Part shown: positions 16,712 to 25,143 of the stretch, one piece after another
Layout of the letters: each line of letters begins with the position of its first letter
Position numbering within the stretch: position 1 is the first letter of the stretch
Source of the DNA: CAYUNW01 sp964446235
GTDB taxonomy: Bacteria > Patescibacteriota > Microgenomatia > 2-02-FULL-39-11
NCBI GenBank assembly: GCA_964446235.1
Contig: CAYUNW010000010.1
Location: 1 to 33,661, forward strand
Direction of reading: 5' to 3'
Length of the DNA stretch: 33,661 bases
The notes under the pieces: model-generated
What the model saw: the letters and a program-made list of their open reading frames with translations, nothing else
Database searches by the model: none
Told to the model about the DNA's origin: nothing
Translations under genes and position numbers: made by a program

Positions 16712-17605
16712 ATGATATCCATCCAACAACAAATTAATGAAAATAAACAAAGATCATTTGTTATTATGTTTTTGTTTGTTTCATTTTCATCACTTGCCGT
16801 ATATTTAATATCAAAAATACTTGGATATGGTGGTCAAGGAGTTGGAATCGCTTTTATGATCGCTTTTTTTCTATCTATTGGAAGCTATTACTTTGGAGAC
16901 CAAATAGTATTATCCATTCATAAAGCCAAAGAAGCTGATAAACAGCAGGAAGTCGAGCTTTATAGAATTTGTCAAAGTTTATCTATTCATGCAGGAATAC
17001 CGATGCCAAAAATATATATCATGGATGATCCTTCAATTAATGCCTTTGCAACAGGTAGGGATCCAAATCATTCGATAATTTGTGTAACTAGAGGTTTATT
17101 ACAGAAATTAAATCATAAAGAAACGGAAGGTGTTATAGCGCATGAACTGTCTCACATAAAAAATTACGATACACGTTTAATGGTAATAACAGCTGTACTA
17201 GTTGGGATGATTTCAATTTTAAGTGATTTTTTTATACGATCTCTTTTTTGGCGCGAAGATAGAGATCATCAAAATAATAATTTTAATATAATAATCTTAA
17301 TATTTAGTGTAATTATTGCATTAATTTCTCCGATAATCGCCACGCTGATACAAATGGCATTATCTAGAAGAAGAGAATATTTTGCAGATGCTTCAGCAGC
17401 ATTATTAACGAATTATCCAGACGGTCTTGCCTTGGCTCTTGAAAAAATTTCTCTAGATAATAAGAATTTATTATCAGCCAATACGGCTACATCTCATTTG
17501 TATATCGAGAATCCATTTAAGATTAATAAAAAAGATTGGTTAATATCATTATTTAATACCCATCCTCCAATAAACGAGCGAATAAGGATATTATATGAAA
17601 TGTAA
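16712..17605 (+). CDS. htpX: HtpX membrane zinc metalloprotease
   Basis: This M48-family protease of 297 residues handles damaged membrane proteins. The zinc site is HELSH (144-148), and the third ligand Glu222 is in RREYFADA. Membrane helices lie near residues 15-55, and a second pair is at about 150-210. MDDPSINAFATGR and the closing THPPINERI are family signatures. A TTG at 16706 would add two residues; ATG 16712 is preferred. It stands between polX and murT in the same direction with short gaps, so it may share a transcript. Confidence 0.93.
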   Translation: MISIQQQINENKQRSFVIMFLFVSFSSLAVYLISKILGYGGQGVGIAFMIAFFLSIGSYYFGDQIVLSIHKAKEADKQQEVELYRICQSLSIHAGIPMPKIYIMDDPSINAFATGRDPNHSIICVTRGLLQKLNHKETEGVIAHELSHIKNYDTRLMVITAVLVGMISILSDFFIRSLFWREDRDHQNNNFNIIILIFSVIIALISPIIATLIQMALSRRREYFADASAALLTNYPDGLALALEKISLDNKNLLSANTATSHLYIENPFKINKKDWLISLFNTHPPINERIRILYEM

Positions 17606-17660
17606 TCAAAGTAGATAAAAAAAGGAAATTTCTGTCTCTTCAAATTTTCAAACATATAAT

Positions 17661-18971
17661 ATGATGAAATTTACAATAATTATTGCTAAGTTAATCGCTT
17701 TTTTGTCCAAAAGTATGAACATAGGAAGTGGTGCGACATGGCCTGGAGAATTTTTATTACGTATTTACCCCCAAATATTAGTTGATTTTGTCAAACAATT
17801 AGATGAAGGTATTGTACTTGTGACCGGTACAAATGGCAAAACTACTACAACTAAAATTATCGAAACTTTAATTAAAGATAAATACAATAAAAAACACATA
17901 GTGACAAATAATACTGGCGCAAACTTAATGAACGGGTTGGTATCGGCGTTCGTATTAAAAACCAAAATTTTTGGTAGGTTTGATGCAAGAATTGCAATTT
18001 TTGAAGTTGATGAAGCAGAACTGCCTAATGTAATTGAAGCGATAAATTTTTATCGACAAAAAATAGTCATAGTTTGTTTAAATTTATTTCGTGATCAATT
18101 GGATAGATACGGTGAGGTTGATACGATTTCCAAAAAATGGCAAAATGCCTTTTCCAAATTAAAAGAAAATTCTTATTTAATATTAAACAGTGACGATCCT
18201 CAAATTACCATTTTAGGTAATAATAAAAAAAGTAAAATTAAATTTTTTGGCATTAACGATCCTAATAAATTAATAAAAAAACAGGAGCATGCAACAGATT
18301 CTATTTATTGTCCCAATTGTATGTCGAAATTAAACTATACCGGTTATTATTTTTCGCATTTAGGTATATGGCAATGTGGCAAGTGTAATTTAAAACAACC
18401 AAATAATGAAATTATTAATCTAAAAATACCGATGGCTGGTTTTTATAATAAATATAATTTTTATGCTGCATATTTGGTAGCAAAAATATTTGGAATTGAA
18501 GATGATAATATTACAAGAAATATCAGTTTATTTACTCCAGCTTTTGGCAGGCAGGAAGAAATTATTTTAAATGAAAAAAAAATTAAGATTTTATTATCCA
18601 AAAATCCTGCGGGATTCAATGCATCTTTAAGAACAATAATAGATTTGAAAGCAAAAACAGTAATAATTGCTTTAAATGATCGTATTCCAGATGGAAGAGA
18701 CGTATCTTGGATTTGGGATGTAGACTTTGAAATTCTGAAAAACGACACGATCTTAATCGCTACAGGTGATCGTGCATTTGATATGGGTATAAGATTGAAA
18801 TACAGTTTGGCGGATAATAATTTAAGTCGAATATATACGGAAGAAAATTTGAAAAAAGCGATTCATTTGGGATTGAAAAATATCAATAAGGGACAAACTT
18901 TATATATTCTACCAACATATTCAGCAATGTTGGACATAAGAAATCTATTGTTAGGAAAGAAAATATTATGA
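17661..18971 (+). CDS. murT: Lipid II isoglutaminyl synthase, ligase subunit MurT
   Basis: This Mur-ligase-like protein of 436 residues works with GatD to amidate the alpha-carboxyl of D-Glu in lipid II, using ATP and ammonia from glutamine. It has the P-loop GTNGKTTTT (from Gly56). A four-cysteine zinc ribbon specific to MurT (Cys217, 220, 239, 242) sits in the middle domain. A C-terminal LNDRIPDGRDVSWIWDVDFE holds the conserved Asp region. A TATAAT directly abuts the ATG, too close to be its own -10 unless the true start is a later Met (17715). gatD begins inside the stop codon (ATGA). Confidence 0.93.
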   Translation: MMKFTIIIAKLIAFLSKSMNIGSGATWPGEFLLRIYPQILVDFVKQLDEGIVLVTGTNGKTTTTKIIETLIKDKYNKKHIVTNNTGANLMNGLVSAFVLKTKIFGRFDARIAIFEVDEAELPNVIEAINFYRQKIVIVCLNLFRDQLDRYGEVDTISKKWQNAFSKLKENSYLILNSDDPQITILGNNKKSKIKFFGINDPNKLIKKQEHATDSIYCPNCMSKLNYTGYYFSHLGIWQCGKCNLKQPNNEIINLKIPMAGFYNKYNFYAAYLVAKIFGIEDDNITRNISLFTPAFGRQEEIILNEKKIKILLSKNPAGFNASLRTIIDLKAKTVIIALNDRIPDGRDVSWIWDVDFEILKNDTILIATGDRAFDMGIRLKYSLADNNLSRIYTEENLKKAIHLGLKNINKGQTLYILPTYSAMLDIRNLLLGKKIL

Positions 18972-19753
18972 ATATAAAAAATAAAATATCTTTAAATATC
19001 GGTTGGCTGTACCCGGATCTTATGTCGACTTATGGAGATAGGGGAAACATAATCATTATAAAGAAACGATGCGAATTAAGAAATATTTATGTGAAAATTA
19101 CAGAAATAAAATTCGATACGAATATTAATGATTTACAGAAATGCAATATGATTGTTGGGGGAGGCGCTCAGGATAGGCAACAGGAAATAGTCATAAATGA
19201 CTTAATAAAATATAAAAAGAAGTATCTAAAAAAAATGTTCGACTCAGGTATTCCTGGTCTTTTTGTATGCGGATCCCCTCAATTATTGGGGCATTATTAT
19301 ATGAACGGAGATGGTAAAAAGCTTCCAGGATTGGGAATATTTAATTTTGTGACAAAACATTTTGGTCATGATAAACCTAGATGTATCGGAAACACTATTG
19401 GATTAGTAGCTGAAAAATATCAAATAAAAAATACTAAATTCAAAAACACAATTGTCGGATTTGAAAATCACGGGGGAAGAACGTACTTAGGAAAAGATTG
19501 TGTTCCTTTTGCAAGGGTATTACACGGATATGGTAATAATGGAGATGATGGTTATGAAGGTGTTATTTATAACAACGTAATCGGCTGTTATTATCATGGG
19601 CCGTTTTTATCTAAAAATCCACATATAGCTGATTACTTGATTAGTAAAGCGCTAAAGGTTAAGTATAAAAAAGAAATTATATTAAAACCGCTTGATGATA
19701 AATTAGAATGGCAGGCTCACGATTATATATTACAAAGATTTCGAAATAGCTAA
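18968..19753 (+). CDS. gatD: Lipid II isoglutaminyl synthase, glutaminase subunit GatD
   Basis: This 261-residue class I glutamine amidotransferase-like protein (CobB/CobQ type) releases ammonia from glutamine for MurT. The nucleophile is Cys101 in FVCGSPQLLG and the catalytic His is His210 in YYHGP. An early VGGGAQDRQQ and NHGGRTYLG are GatD signatures. ATGA overlap with murT indicates balanced production of the two subunits. The stop overlaps the start of the regulator gene by one base (TAATG). The pair implies a peptidoglycan wall with amidated glutamate. Confidence 0.93.
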   Translation: MNIKNKISLNIGWLYPDLMSTYGDRGNIIIIKKRCELRNIYVKITEIKFDTNINDLQKCNMIVGGGAQDRQQEIVINDLIKYKKKYLKKMFDSGIPGLFVCGSPQLLGHYYMNGDGKKLPGLGIFNFVTKHFGHDKPRCIGNTIGLVAEKYQIKNTKFKNTIVGFENHGGRTYLGKDCVPFARVLHGYGNNGDDGYEGVIYNNVIGCYYHGPFLSKNPHIADYLISKALKVKYKKEIILKPLDDKLEWQAHDYILQRFRNS

Positions 19754-20475
19754 TGTTAAGCGATAATCAGATTCAAATAAAAAATTTAAAAGCAGAACTT
19801 AAATTATTATATTTTATAGCACAATCAATACATAGTTTAGATATTGATGTATTGTTGAAAGAAATTGTTGATATTGCATCCAAAATTACACATGCTGATT
19901 CATGTTTTGTATATATTTTAGATAAATCTGAGGAAGAGTTGGTGCTGAGGGCATCAAAAAATCCCCATGGGAAATTACTTACAAGAGTCAAAATGAAAGT
20001 TGGAGAGGGAATAACAGGATGGGTAGCTATGCATAAAAAAGTTGTATCAATTAATCAAAACGCATATCAAGACAAAAGATTTAAATTATTCAGTTCTTTA
20101 CCAGAAGACAGGTATGAAGCTTTTTTATCAGTTCCTATTCTAAATAAACGCGGTGTGTGCGGGGTGATTAATATCCAGCATAAAAACGTAAGAAAACATA
20201 CAGCAACCGAAATAAAATTATTGTCCGCTATCGGTAAATTGATTGGGGGAGCGATAGAAAATGCTGTTCTTATTGAGGAAACTTTACAGTTAAAGGAAGC
20301 ATTGGAAATCAGGAAAATTGTAGAGAAGGCAAAAGGAATATTAATGATAAAAAATAATTTATCCGAAAATGATGCTTTTAAACTTCTTCAAAAAGAGAGT
20401 ATGAATACACGAAAATCAATACGTGAAATCGCGGAAGCGATAATTTTGGCAGATAAGTTAAATTTAGGTTCTTGA
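19753..20475 (+). CDS. GAF-ANTAR antitermination regulator
   Basis: This cytoplasmic protein of 240 residues has a GAF sensor domain at about 30-170 (VGEGITGWVA and SVPIL...GVINI motifs) and an ANTAR domain at about 180-235. The ANTAR core is RKIVEKAKGILM followed by LSENDAFKLLQKESM and SIREIAEAI. ANTAR domains bind paired hexaloop RNA hairpins and prevent terminator formation (known from NasR, AmiR, EutV). Exactly such an RNA follows this gene and precedes glnA, so its target is very likely glnA. What the GAF domain senses is unknown; 2-oxoglutarate or another nitrogen signal is a guess. It is co-transcribed with murT-gatD. The downstream promoter overlaps its stop codon. Confidence 0.92.
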   Translation: MLSDNQIQIKNLKAELKLLYFIAQSIHSLDIDVLLKEIVDIASKITHADSCFVYILDKSEEELVLRASKNPHGKLLTRVKMKVGEGITGWVAMHKKVVSINQNAYQDKRFKLFSSLPEDRYEAFLSVPILNKRGVCGVINIQHKNVRKHTATEIKLLSAIGKLIGGAIENAVLIEETLQLKEALEIRKIVEKAKGILMIKNNLSENDAFKLLQKESMNTRKSIREIAEAIILADKLNLGS

Positions 20476-20500
20476 CAAAACAGATACTTAAAAATAAGAT
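20472..20500 (+). promoter_or_regulatory. Promoter of glnA
   Basis: A perfect TTGACA (20472-20477) overlaps the regulator's stop codon. After 17 nt comes TAAGAT (20495-20500). Transcription should start near 20507, just before the first hairpin of the ANTAR target. Confidence 0.8.
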
Positions 20501-20509
20501 AAATAGATA

Positions 20510-20545
20510 TACTGCAATGATGCAGTAAATAATGACAAAGTAGTC
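20510..20545 (+). ncRNA. Dual-hexaloop ANTAR target in the glnA leader
   Basis: Hairpin P1 has stem TACTGC/GCAGTA (20510-20515, 20522-20527) and the six-base loop AATGAT. Seven bases after GCAGT, hairpin P2 has stem GAC/GTC (20534-20536, 20543-20545) and the six-base loop AAAGTA. Both loops have A at position 1 and G at position 4, the bases known to be read by ANTAR proteins. P2 shares bases 20544-20545 with the terminator, so P2 and terminator exclude each other. The P2 stem is only 3 bp plus a mismatch, which is weak on its own. Confidence 0.78.
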
Positions 20546-20581
20546 TTCCGGTCACAATTGAAGTGGACGGAAGATTTTTTT
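20544..20581 (+). terminator. Intrinsic terminator (attenuator) of glnA
   Basis: TCTTCCG (20544-20550) pairs with CGGAAGA (20568-20574). An inner TCAC/GTGG extends the stem, and seven Ts follow (20575-20581). It lies between the glnA promoter and the glnA start, so it must be read through for expression. Confidence 0.92.
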
Positions 20582-20612
20582 ATGGAAATTAAAATTTTTG
20601 AAAGGATATATT

Positions 20613-21959
20613 ATGGATAAAATAAAAATTAAAGAAATATTAAACCTTGCTAAGAAAGATAAAGTCGCATTTATTGATTTGCAGTTTTCAGATTTTCTGG
20701 GAAATATAAAAAGTTCTACAATTCCATATTATAATCTCGAATCTGCCTTAACAAACGGAATTTGGATAGATGGATCTAGTATAGAGGGTTTTGCCAGAAT
20801 TCATGAATCTGATATGTTTCTTATGCCTGATCCTGATACATATAGTGTTTTACCCTGGAGGAATAATATTGAAGCTGGCAGGGTATCTAGGCTAATTTGT
20901 GATGTGTACAAACCGAATCATGAACCTTTTGAAGGTGATCCGCGATTTATTCTAAAAAAAGCATTAAAAGAAGCCAAAAAACTAGGTTTTGATTATTATT
21001 CTGCTCCTGAATGTGAGTTCTTTCTTTTTAAAAAAGACGAAGAAGGTAAAATTATTAAGTATTCTAAAGGAAATGGTTTTTATTTTGATCTTATTATGGA
21101 TGAAACCTATGGAATAAAAAGAGAGATCATGGAAGCTTTACATTCAATGGGTATTAAATGTGAAACAAGCACTCATGAGGTGGCGGATAATCAACATGAA
21201 ATAGATATCTGCTATGACACGGCATTAAAAATGGCAGATAGTACTATTACATTGAAAATGGCGACGAAATTTATTGCATATAAACATGGATATCATGCAA
21301 CATTTATGCCTAAGCCATTTTATGGGATAAATGGAAGCGGCATGCATACACATCAAAGCTTATGGAAAAATGGTAAAAATATGATGTTTGACCAAAAAGA
21401 CAAATATGGTTTAAGCAATGTTGCCTATCAATTTTTAGCCGGTCAGCTTAAGTTTGCCAGAGAGATTTCAGGTGTGTTTGCTCCTCTAGTAAATTCATAT
21501 AAAAGACTGACTCCCGGTTTTGAAGCACCGGCTTATGTTTGTTGGGCTAGGATTAATCGATCAGCTCTTATTAGAGTCCCAAAAGTATCACAAGGAACAG
21601 AATCAAAGTCAGCAAGAATTGAAATTAGAAGTCCGGATCCCTCGAGTAATCCTTATTTAACTTTTGCAGTATTGTTAAAATCAGGGATAGAGGGAATAAA
21701 AGCAAAATTAAAAGCGCCAAGCCCGGTTGAAGAAAATCTATTCGAATTTGACGATTCAAAACTGGCAAAATATTATATAGGTAAATTGCCTTCAAGTTTG
21801 AATGAGGCTATAGCGGAAATTGAGAAAGGGGAAATTGTGAAAGATCTTTTTGGATCTTATACTTGGGGAAGATATATTGAAGCAAAAAGGGAAGAGTGGG
21901 ATATGTATAGAACAACAGTGACTGATTGGGAGATAAATCGATACCTTGAAAATATTTAA
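20613..21959 (+). CDS. glnA: Glutamine synthetase type I
   Basis: This 448-residue enzyme makes glutamine from glutamate, ammonia and ATP. It has the N-terminal DLQFSDFLG, the GSSIEGFARIHESDM loop, the metal-site PECEFFLF and HEVADNQHEIDI, the ATP-site NGSGMHTHQSLW, and the RIEIRSPDPSSNPYL region. The Tyr adenylylation segment of the GSI-beta class is not seen, which suggests the GSI-alpha class. ATG 20613 is chosen because AAAGGA sits 6 nt before it; a TTG at 20598 would add five residues ahead of that site. Expression appears to depend on ANTAR antitermination in the leader. Confidence 0.96.
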   Translation: MDKIKIKEILNLAKKDKVAFIDLQFSDFLGNIKSSTIPYYNLESALTNGIWIDGSSIEGFARIHESDMFLMPDPDTYSVLPWRNNIEAGRVSRLICDVYKPNHEPFEGDPRFILKKALKEAKKLGFDYYSAPECEFFLFKKDEEGKIIKYSKGNGFYFDLIMDETYGIKREIMEALHSMGIKCETSTHEVADNQHEIDICYDTALKMADSTITLKMATKFIAYKHGYHATFMPKPFYGINGSGMHTHQSLWKNGKNMMFDQKDKYGLSNVAYQFLAGQLKFAREISGVFAPLVNSYKRLTPGFEAPAYVCWARINRSALIRVPKVSQGTESKSARIEIRSPDPSSNPYLTFAVLLKSGIEGIKAKLKAPSPVEENLFEFDDSKLAKYYIGKLPSSLNEAIAEIEKGEIVKDLFGSYTWGRYIEAKREEWDMYRTTVTDWEINRYLENI

Positions 21960-21977
21960 AATAATAATTAGATAATC

Positions 21978-22007
21978 AAAAACGTACTTTTATAATAGTA
22001 CGTTTTT
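21978..22007 (+). terminator. Terminator after glnA
   Basis: The arms AAAAACGTACT and AGTACGTTTTT are perfectly complementary around a TTTATAAT loop, ending in five Ts. The symmetric A and T runs would let it work on either strand. It separates glnA from gatCAB transcription. Confidence 0.8.
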
Positions 22008-22010
22008 GGC

Positions 22011-22016
22011 TATAAT
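22011..22016 (+). promoter_or_regulatory. -10 box upstream of gatC
   Basis: A perfect TATAAT lies 11 nt before the gatC ATG and just after the glnA terminator. No convincing -35 was found. The predicted leader is about 5 nt. Confidence 0.45.
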
Positions 22017-22027
22017 AGGCATTTGAT

Positions 22028-22336
22028 ATGAAATCATCATTCAAATTTAATACAGCAGATATTGATCATATAAGTAAACTAGCCAATATACCGGTTTCTC
22101 CTCAAGAAAAATCGAAACTTGCACAAGGATTCAATTCAGTTATTGAAATTGTTAATAAGCTTTTTAAATTAGATGTAAAAAAAGTAGAACCTACACATCA
22201 GGTTACAGGTTTATATAATATTTTTCGTGAAGATGAAATTGATGAAAACAAAATGTTTTCTCAAACCGAAGCATTACAAAATGCAAATAATACTCATGAA
22301 GGATATTTTGTCGTTTCACAAATATTAGAAGAATAA
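22028..22336 (+). CDS. gatC: Asp/Glu-tRNA amidotransferase subunit C
   Basis: This 102-residue subunit tethers GatA and GatB. It has the family pattern ADIDHISKLANIPVSPQEKSKLAQGFNSVIEIV and the late motif VEPTHQVTGLYNIFREDE, with a C-terminal EGYFVVSQIL. It is the first gene of gatC-gatA-gatB with a 3-bp gap to gatA. The complex converts mischarged Glu-tRNA(Gln) and/or Asp-tRNA(Asn), using glutamine as ammonia donor. Confidence 0.93.
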   Translation: MKSSFKFNTADIDHISKLANIPVSPQEKSKLAQGFNSVIEIVNKLFKLDVKKVEPTHQVTGLYNIFREDEIDENKMFSQTEALQNANNTHEGYFVVSQILEE

Positions 22337-22339
22337 TAT

Positions 22340-23770
22340 ATGAAATTAAATAATTTAACGCTTAAACAAACATTAGATAAATTAAAAACAAAGAATATTT
22401 CTTTAGAGGAACTTTATAAAGATATTTTTTTACAGATTGAATCTTATAATAATAAATTAAATATCTATCTTTCTATTGATAAAAATTCATTAAATGAAGC
22501 AAAGAAAAATAAAGATAGAAAACTTGCAGGGGTTCCAATTGCAATTAAAGATAACTTTTTAACTATTGGTTTACCTACTACCGCATCAAGCAAAGTTCTT
22601 TCGAATTTTTTAACACCTTATGAATCAACTGTCACAAGTAAAATAAAGAACGCTGGAGGAGTGTTAATAGGTAAAACAAATATGGATGCCTGGGCGCATG
22701 GATCTAGTACAGAAACATCAGATTTTGGCTCAACAAAGAATCCAAGGAATACTGAATATCTGCCGGGGGGTTCATCCGGTGGTAGCGCTGCGGCTGTCGT
22801 AAGCAATATGTGTATATCAGCAATCGGTTCAGAAACTGCCGGTTCTATAAGGCAACCTGCAGCTTGGTGCGGGTGTGTTGGATTGAAGCCAACCTATGGA
22901 AGAGTAAGCCGATACGGAGTGGTGGCAATGGGTTCATCTTTGGATAGTCCTGGTCCTATTACCAAAACAGTTGAGGATGCAGCGATCATATACAACATAA
23001 TTGCAGGTAATGATAAAAACGATGCGACTACGGCAAATATTCCCTTAAATGATCTCACAAAAATATTGGAGAAAGGAGTTAAAGGTTTAAAAATAGGTAT
23101 TTGTTATATGGATCATCCGAAAATTAAAGACACTATTTTATCTCAATCAATTTTCAACGCCGCAAAAGTATTTGAAAAATTGGGAGCAAAGATTTATGAA
23201 GTGAAGACAAGCGAACAATTGACGGATGATAAAATTTTAACTCCGGATTATTCTATAGGATTATATACTGTTTTACAAAGAGGAGAAGTTTCGAGTAATT
23301 TAGCCAGATACGATGGAATCCGTTACGGAAATCCAAGAAACTTTTTTGGTGGAGAAGCTAAGAGAAGAATTATGCTGGGTACATTTACACTTTCAAAAGG
23401 ATATGCAGAAAAATACTATACACTTTCACAGAAAGTTAGAACAATTTATTTAAAGAACTTTGAACAATTATTTTCCAAATACGATTTACTCATTTCGTCA
23501 CCTTCACCAGGATTTGCCCAGAAAATAGGTGCTTCCAAAGACAATCCTATGTTTGGAGAACTTGAGGATATGTTAAATGAAGCAAGTTCTATTGCCGGTT
23601 TACCGGGTATCAGCGTTCCCTGTTATAAAGATAAAAAAACAAATTTATATATTGGATTGAGTATAATGGCGAAGCATTTTAGAGAAGATTTGATATCTCA
23701 AGCAGCTTATGCATATGAGCAAAATACGAATTGGAATGAATGGGCTTTAAAGGAGAAAGAAAATGAATAA
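22340..23770 (+). CDS. gatA: Asp/Glu-tRNA amidotransferase subunit A
   Basis: This 476-residue amidase-signature protein releases ammonia from glutamine. The catalytic Ser-cisSer-Lys set is visible: Lys in VPIAIKDNF, the serine-rich GGSSGGSAAAV, and the nucleophile region GSETAGSIRQPAAWCG. LKPTYGRVSRYG and DSPGPITKTVEDAA are GatA signatures. Length is normal for the family. The end overlaps the start of gatB (ATGAATAA, 23763-23770). Confidence 0.96.
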   Translation: MKLNNLTLKQTLDKLKTKNISLEELYKDIFLQIESYNNKLNIYLSIDKNSLNEAKKNKDRKLAGVPIAIKDNFLTIGLPTTASSKVLSNFLTPYESTVTSKIKNAGGVLIGKTNMDAWAHGSSTETSDFGSTKNPRNTEYLPGGSSGGSAAAVVSNMCISAIGSETAGSIRQPAAWCGCVGLKPTYGRVSRYGVVAMGSSLDSPGPITKTVEDAAIIYNIIAGNDKNDATTANIPLNDLTKILEKGVKGLKIGICYMDHPKIKDTILSQSIFNAAKVFEKLGAKIYEVKTSEQLTDDKILTPDYSIGLYTVLQRGEVSSNLARYDGIRYGNPRNFFGGEAKRRIMLGTFTLSKGYAEKYYTLSQKVRTIYLKNFEQLFSKYDLLISSPSPGFAQKIGASKDNPMFGELEDMLNEASSIAGLPGISVPCYKDKKTNLYIGLSIMAKHFREDLISQAAYAYEQNTNWNEWALKEKENE

Positions 23771-25096
23771 ATTCCAAACAATCATTGGAATGGAAATTCA
23801 TGTGGAATTAAAAACGAAATCTAAGATGTTTTGCGGATGNNNNNNNNNNATACCTGTCCAGTATGTTTAGGTTTACCTGGTGCGTTACCAGTTCCCAATA
23901 GAAAAGCTGTAGATTGGACTATAATGTTGGGACTTGCGCTTGGTTGCCAAATACCACTTTTTAGTAAATTTGACAGAAAAAATTATTTTTATCCAGATTT
24001 ACCCAAAGGTTATCAAATATCCCAATACGATCAACCGTTTTGTGTAAACGGCAAACTGGACACGGAATTTGGCAGTATAGGTATAACCAGAGTACATTTA
24101 GAGGAAGATACGGGTAAACTTTTGCATACGACAATCAAAGGTAAAAAAGTAACATTGATAGACTTTAACAGAAGCGGAGTACCTTTGGTAGAAATTGTAA
24201 CAGAGCCGGATATAAGATCCAGCGAACAAGCCAGGAGTTTTTTAAAGAAACTACACCAGATAGTAAGATATCTTGATATTTCCGATGCCAATATGGAAAA
24301 AGGTTCAATGAGACTTGAACCGAATATATCATTAAGAATAATTGATCCTACCCTGAAAAAAAAGAATCGAAAATATAAAGAATTTAAGGGTTTACCCAAT
24401 TATAAAGTAGAAGTAAAAAATATTAATTCATTCAATTTTGCAAAAAAAGCAATTGATTTCGAATTAAAAAGACAAGAAAAGTTATTATTATCAAATGATT
24501 TGCCTGTGCAGGAAACAAGAGGCTGGGATGAGAAAAAAAATATCACAGTATCACAACGAAGCAAAGAAGAAGCACAGGATTACAGATATTTTCCTGAACC
24601 AGACATCCCACCCATCAAATGGATACAAAAAGATATTGATGATATTAAAAAGAGTATACCGGAATTGCCCGATGAAAAAATAAAGAGATTCATAAAAACT
24701 TATAAAATTAAAGATAAAGATGCAGTGATTTTAACAACTGAAAAAGAACTATCTATATATTTCGATGATTGCGTGAAACTAATCGCAAATTTTAAAGATA
24801 TAAATTCACAGCAAATAGCCAATCAACTTATAAATAAAAAAATAGATTATTTAAAAATGAAACCTCAGGATTTCATTCATAATTTAAGAACCCAAACACA
24901 GAAAAAGTCTATAAGCGATTCGGAACTTGAGAAGATAGTGAAAGTAATTATAAATAAAAACCCAAAAGCAGTTTCTGATTATAAGTCTGGTAAACAACAG
25001 GCATTGATGTTTCTTGTAGGACAGGTGATGAGGATTGTAAAAGGAAATGGAGAAGCAAGCCTTCTGAAAATATTGCTAAAAAAACATATCAAGTAA
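23763..25096 (+). CDS. gatB: Asp/Glu-tRNA amidotransferase subunit B (contains assembly gap)
   Basis: The start ATG 23763 overlaps the gatA stop and is preceded by AAAGGAGA. The first 26 codons read GMEIHVELKTKSKMFCGC, then 10 Ns, then TCPVCLGLPGALPVPNRKAVD. The two CxC/CxxC halves form the GatB zinc site around the gap. The frames before and after the Ns differ, so the gap length is not real. About 11-12 residues are missing by comparison with the family, meaning roughly 32-35 nt instead of 10. Kinase-like motifs follow: FYPDLPKGYQISQYDQP, EEDTGKLLH, NRSGVPLVEIVTEPD and EVKNINSF. The C-terminal tRNA-binding domain is present. The intact gene is probably functional. Confidence 0.93.
23840..23849. 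other. Run of 10 Ns (assembly gap)
   Basis: Ten undetermined bases lie inside gatB. The reading frame is only restored if the true length is 2 mod 3, for example 32 or 35 nt. Confidence 0.97.
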
Positions 25097-25103
25097 CTTC
25101 ACT

Positions 25104-25132
25104 TTGACAAATTTTTAAATTATACTTAAATT
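25104..25132 (+). promoter_or_regulatory. Promoter of the GGDEF-like gene and dnaE
   Basis: A perfect TTGACA (25104-25109) is followed by 17 nt and TAAATT (25127-25132), 11 nt before ATG 25144. The 5' leader would be about 4 nt, with no Shine-Dalgarno site. Confidence 0.6.
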
Positions 25133-25143
25133 GAGATAATTCA

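Noticed and set aside
17655..17660. TATAAT immediately before murT as its promoter
   Set aside because: Transcription would begin inside the gene after both candidate ATGs. Possible only if the start is at 17715. Left unassigned.
20544..20574. The inner loop of the terminator (AATTGAA) as the second ANTAR hexaloop
   Set aside because: It has seven bases and the G is not at position 4 of a closed six-base loop. AAAGTA at 20537-20542 fits better and explains the exclusion of the terminator.
20582..20620. A 12-codon open frame (MEIKIFERIYYG) in the glnA leader that overlaps the glnA start
   Set aside because: It begins directly after the terminator T run with no ribosome site and has no amino-acid bias like a leader peptide. 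Probably chance.
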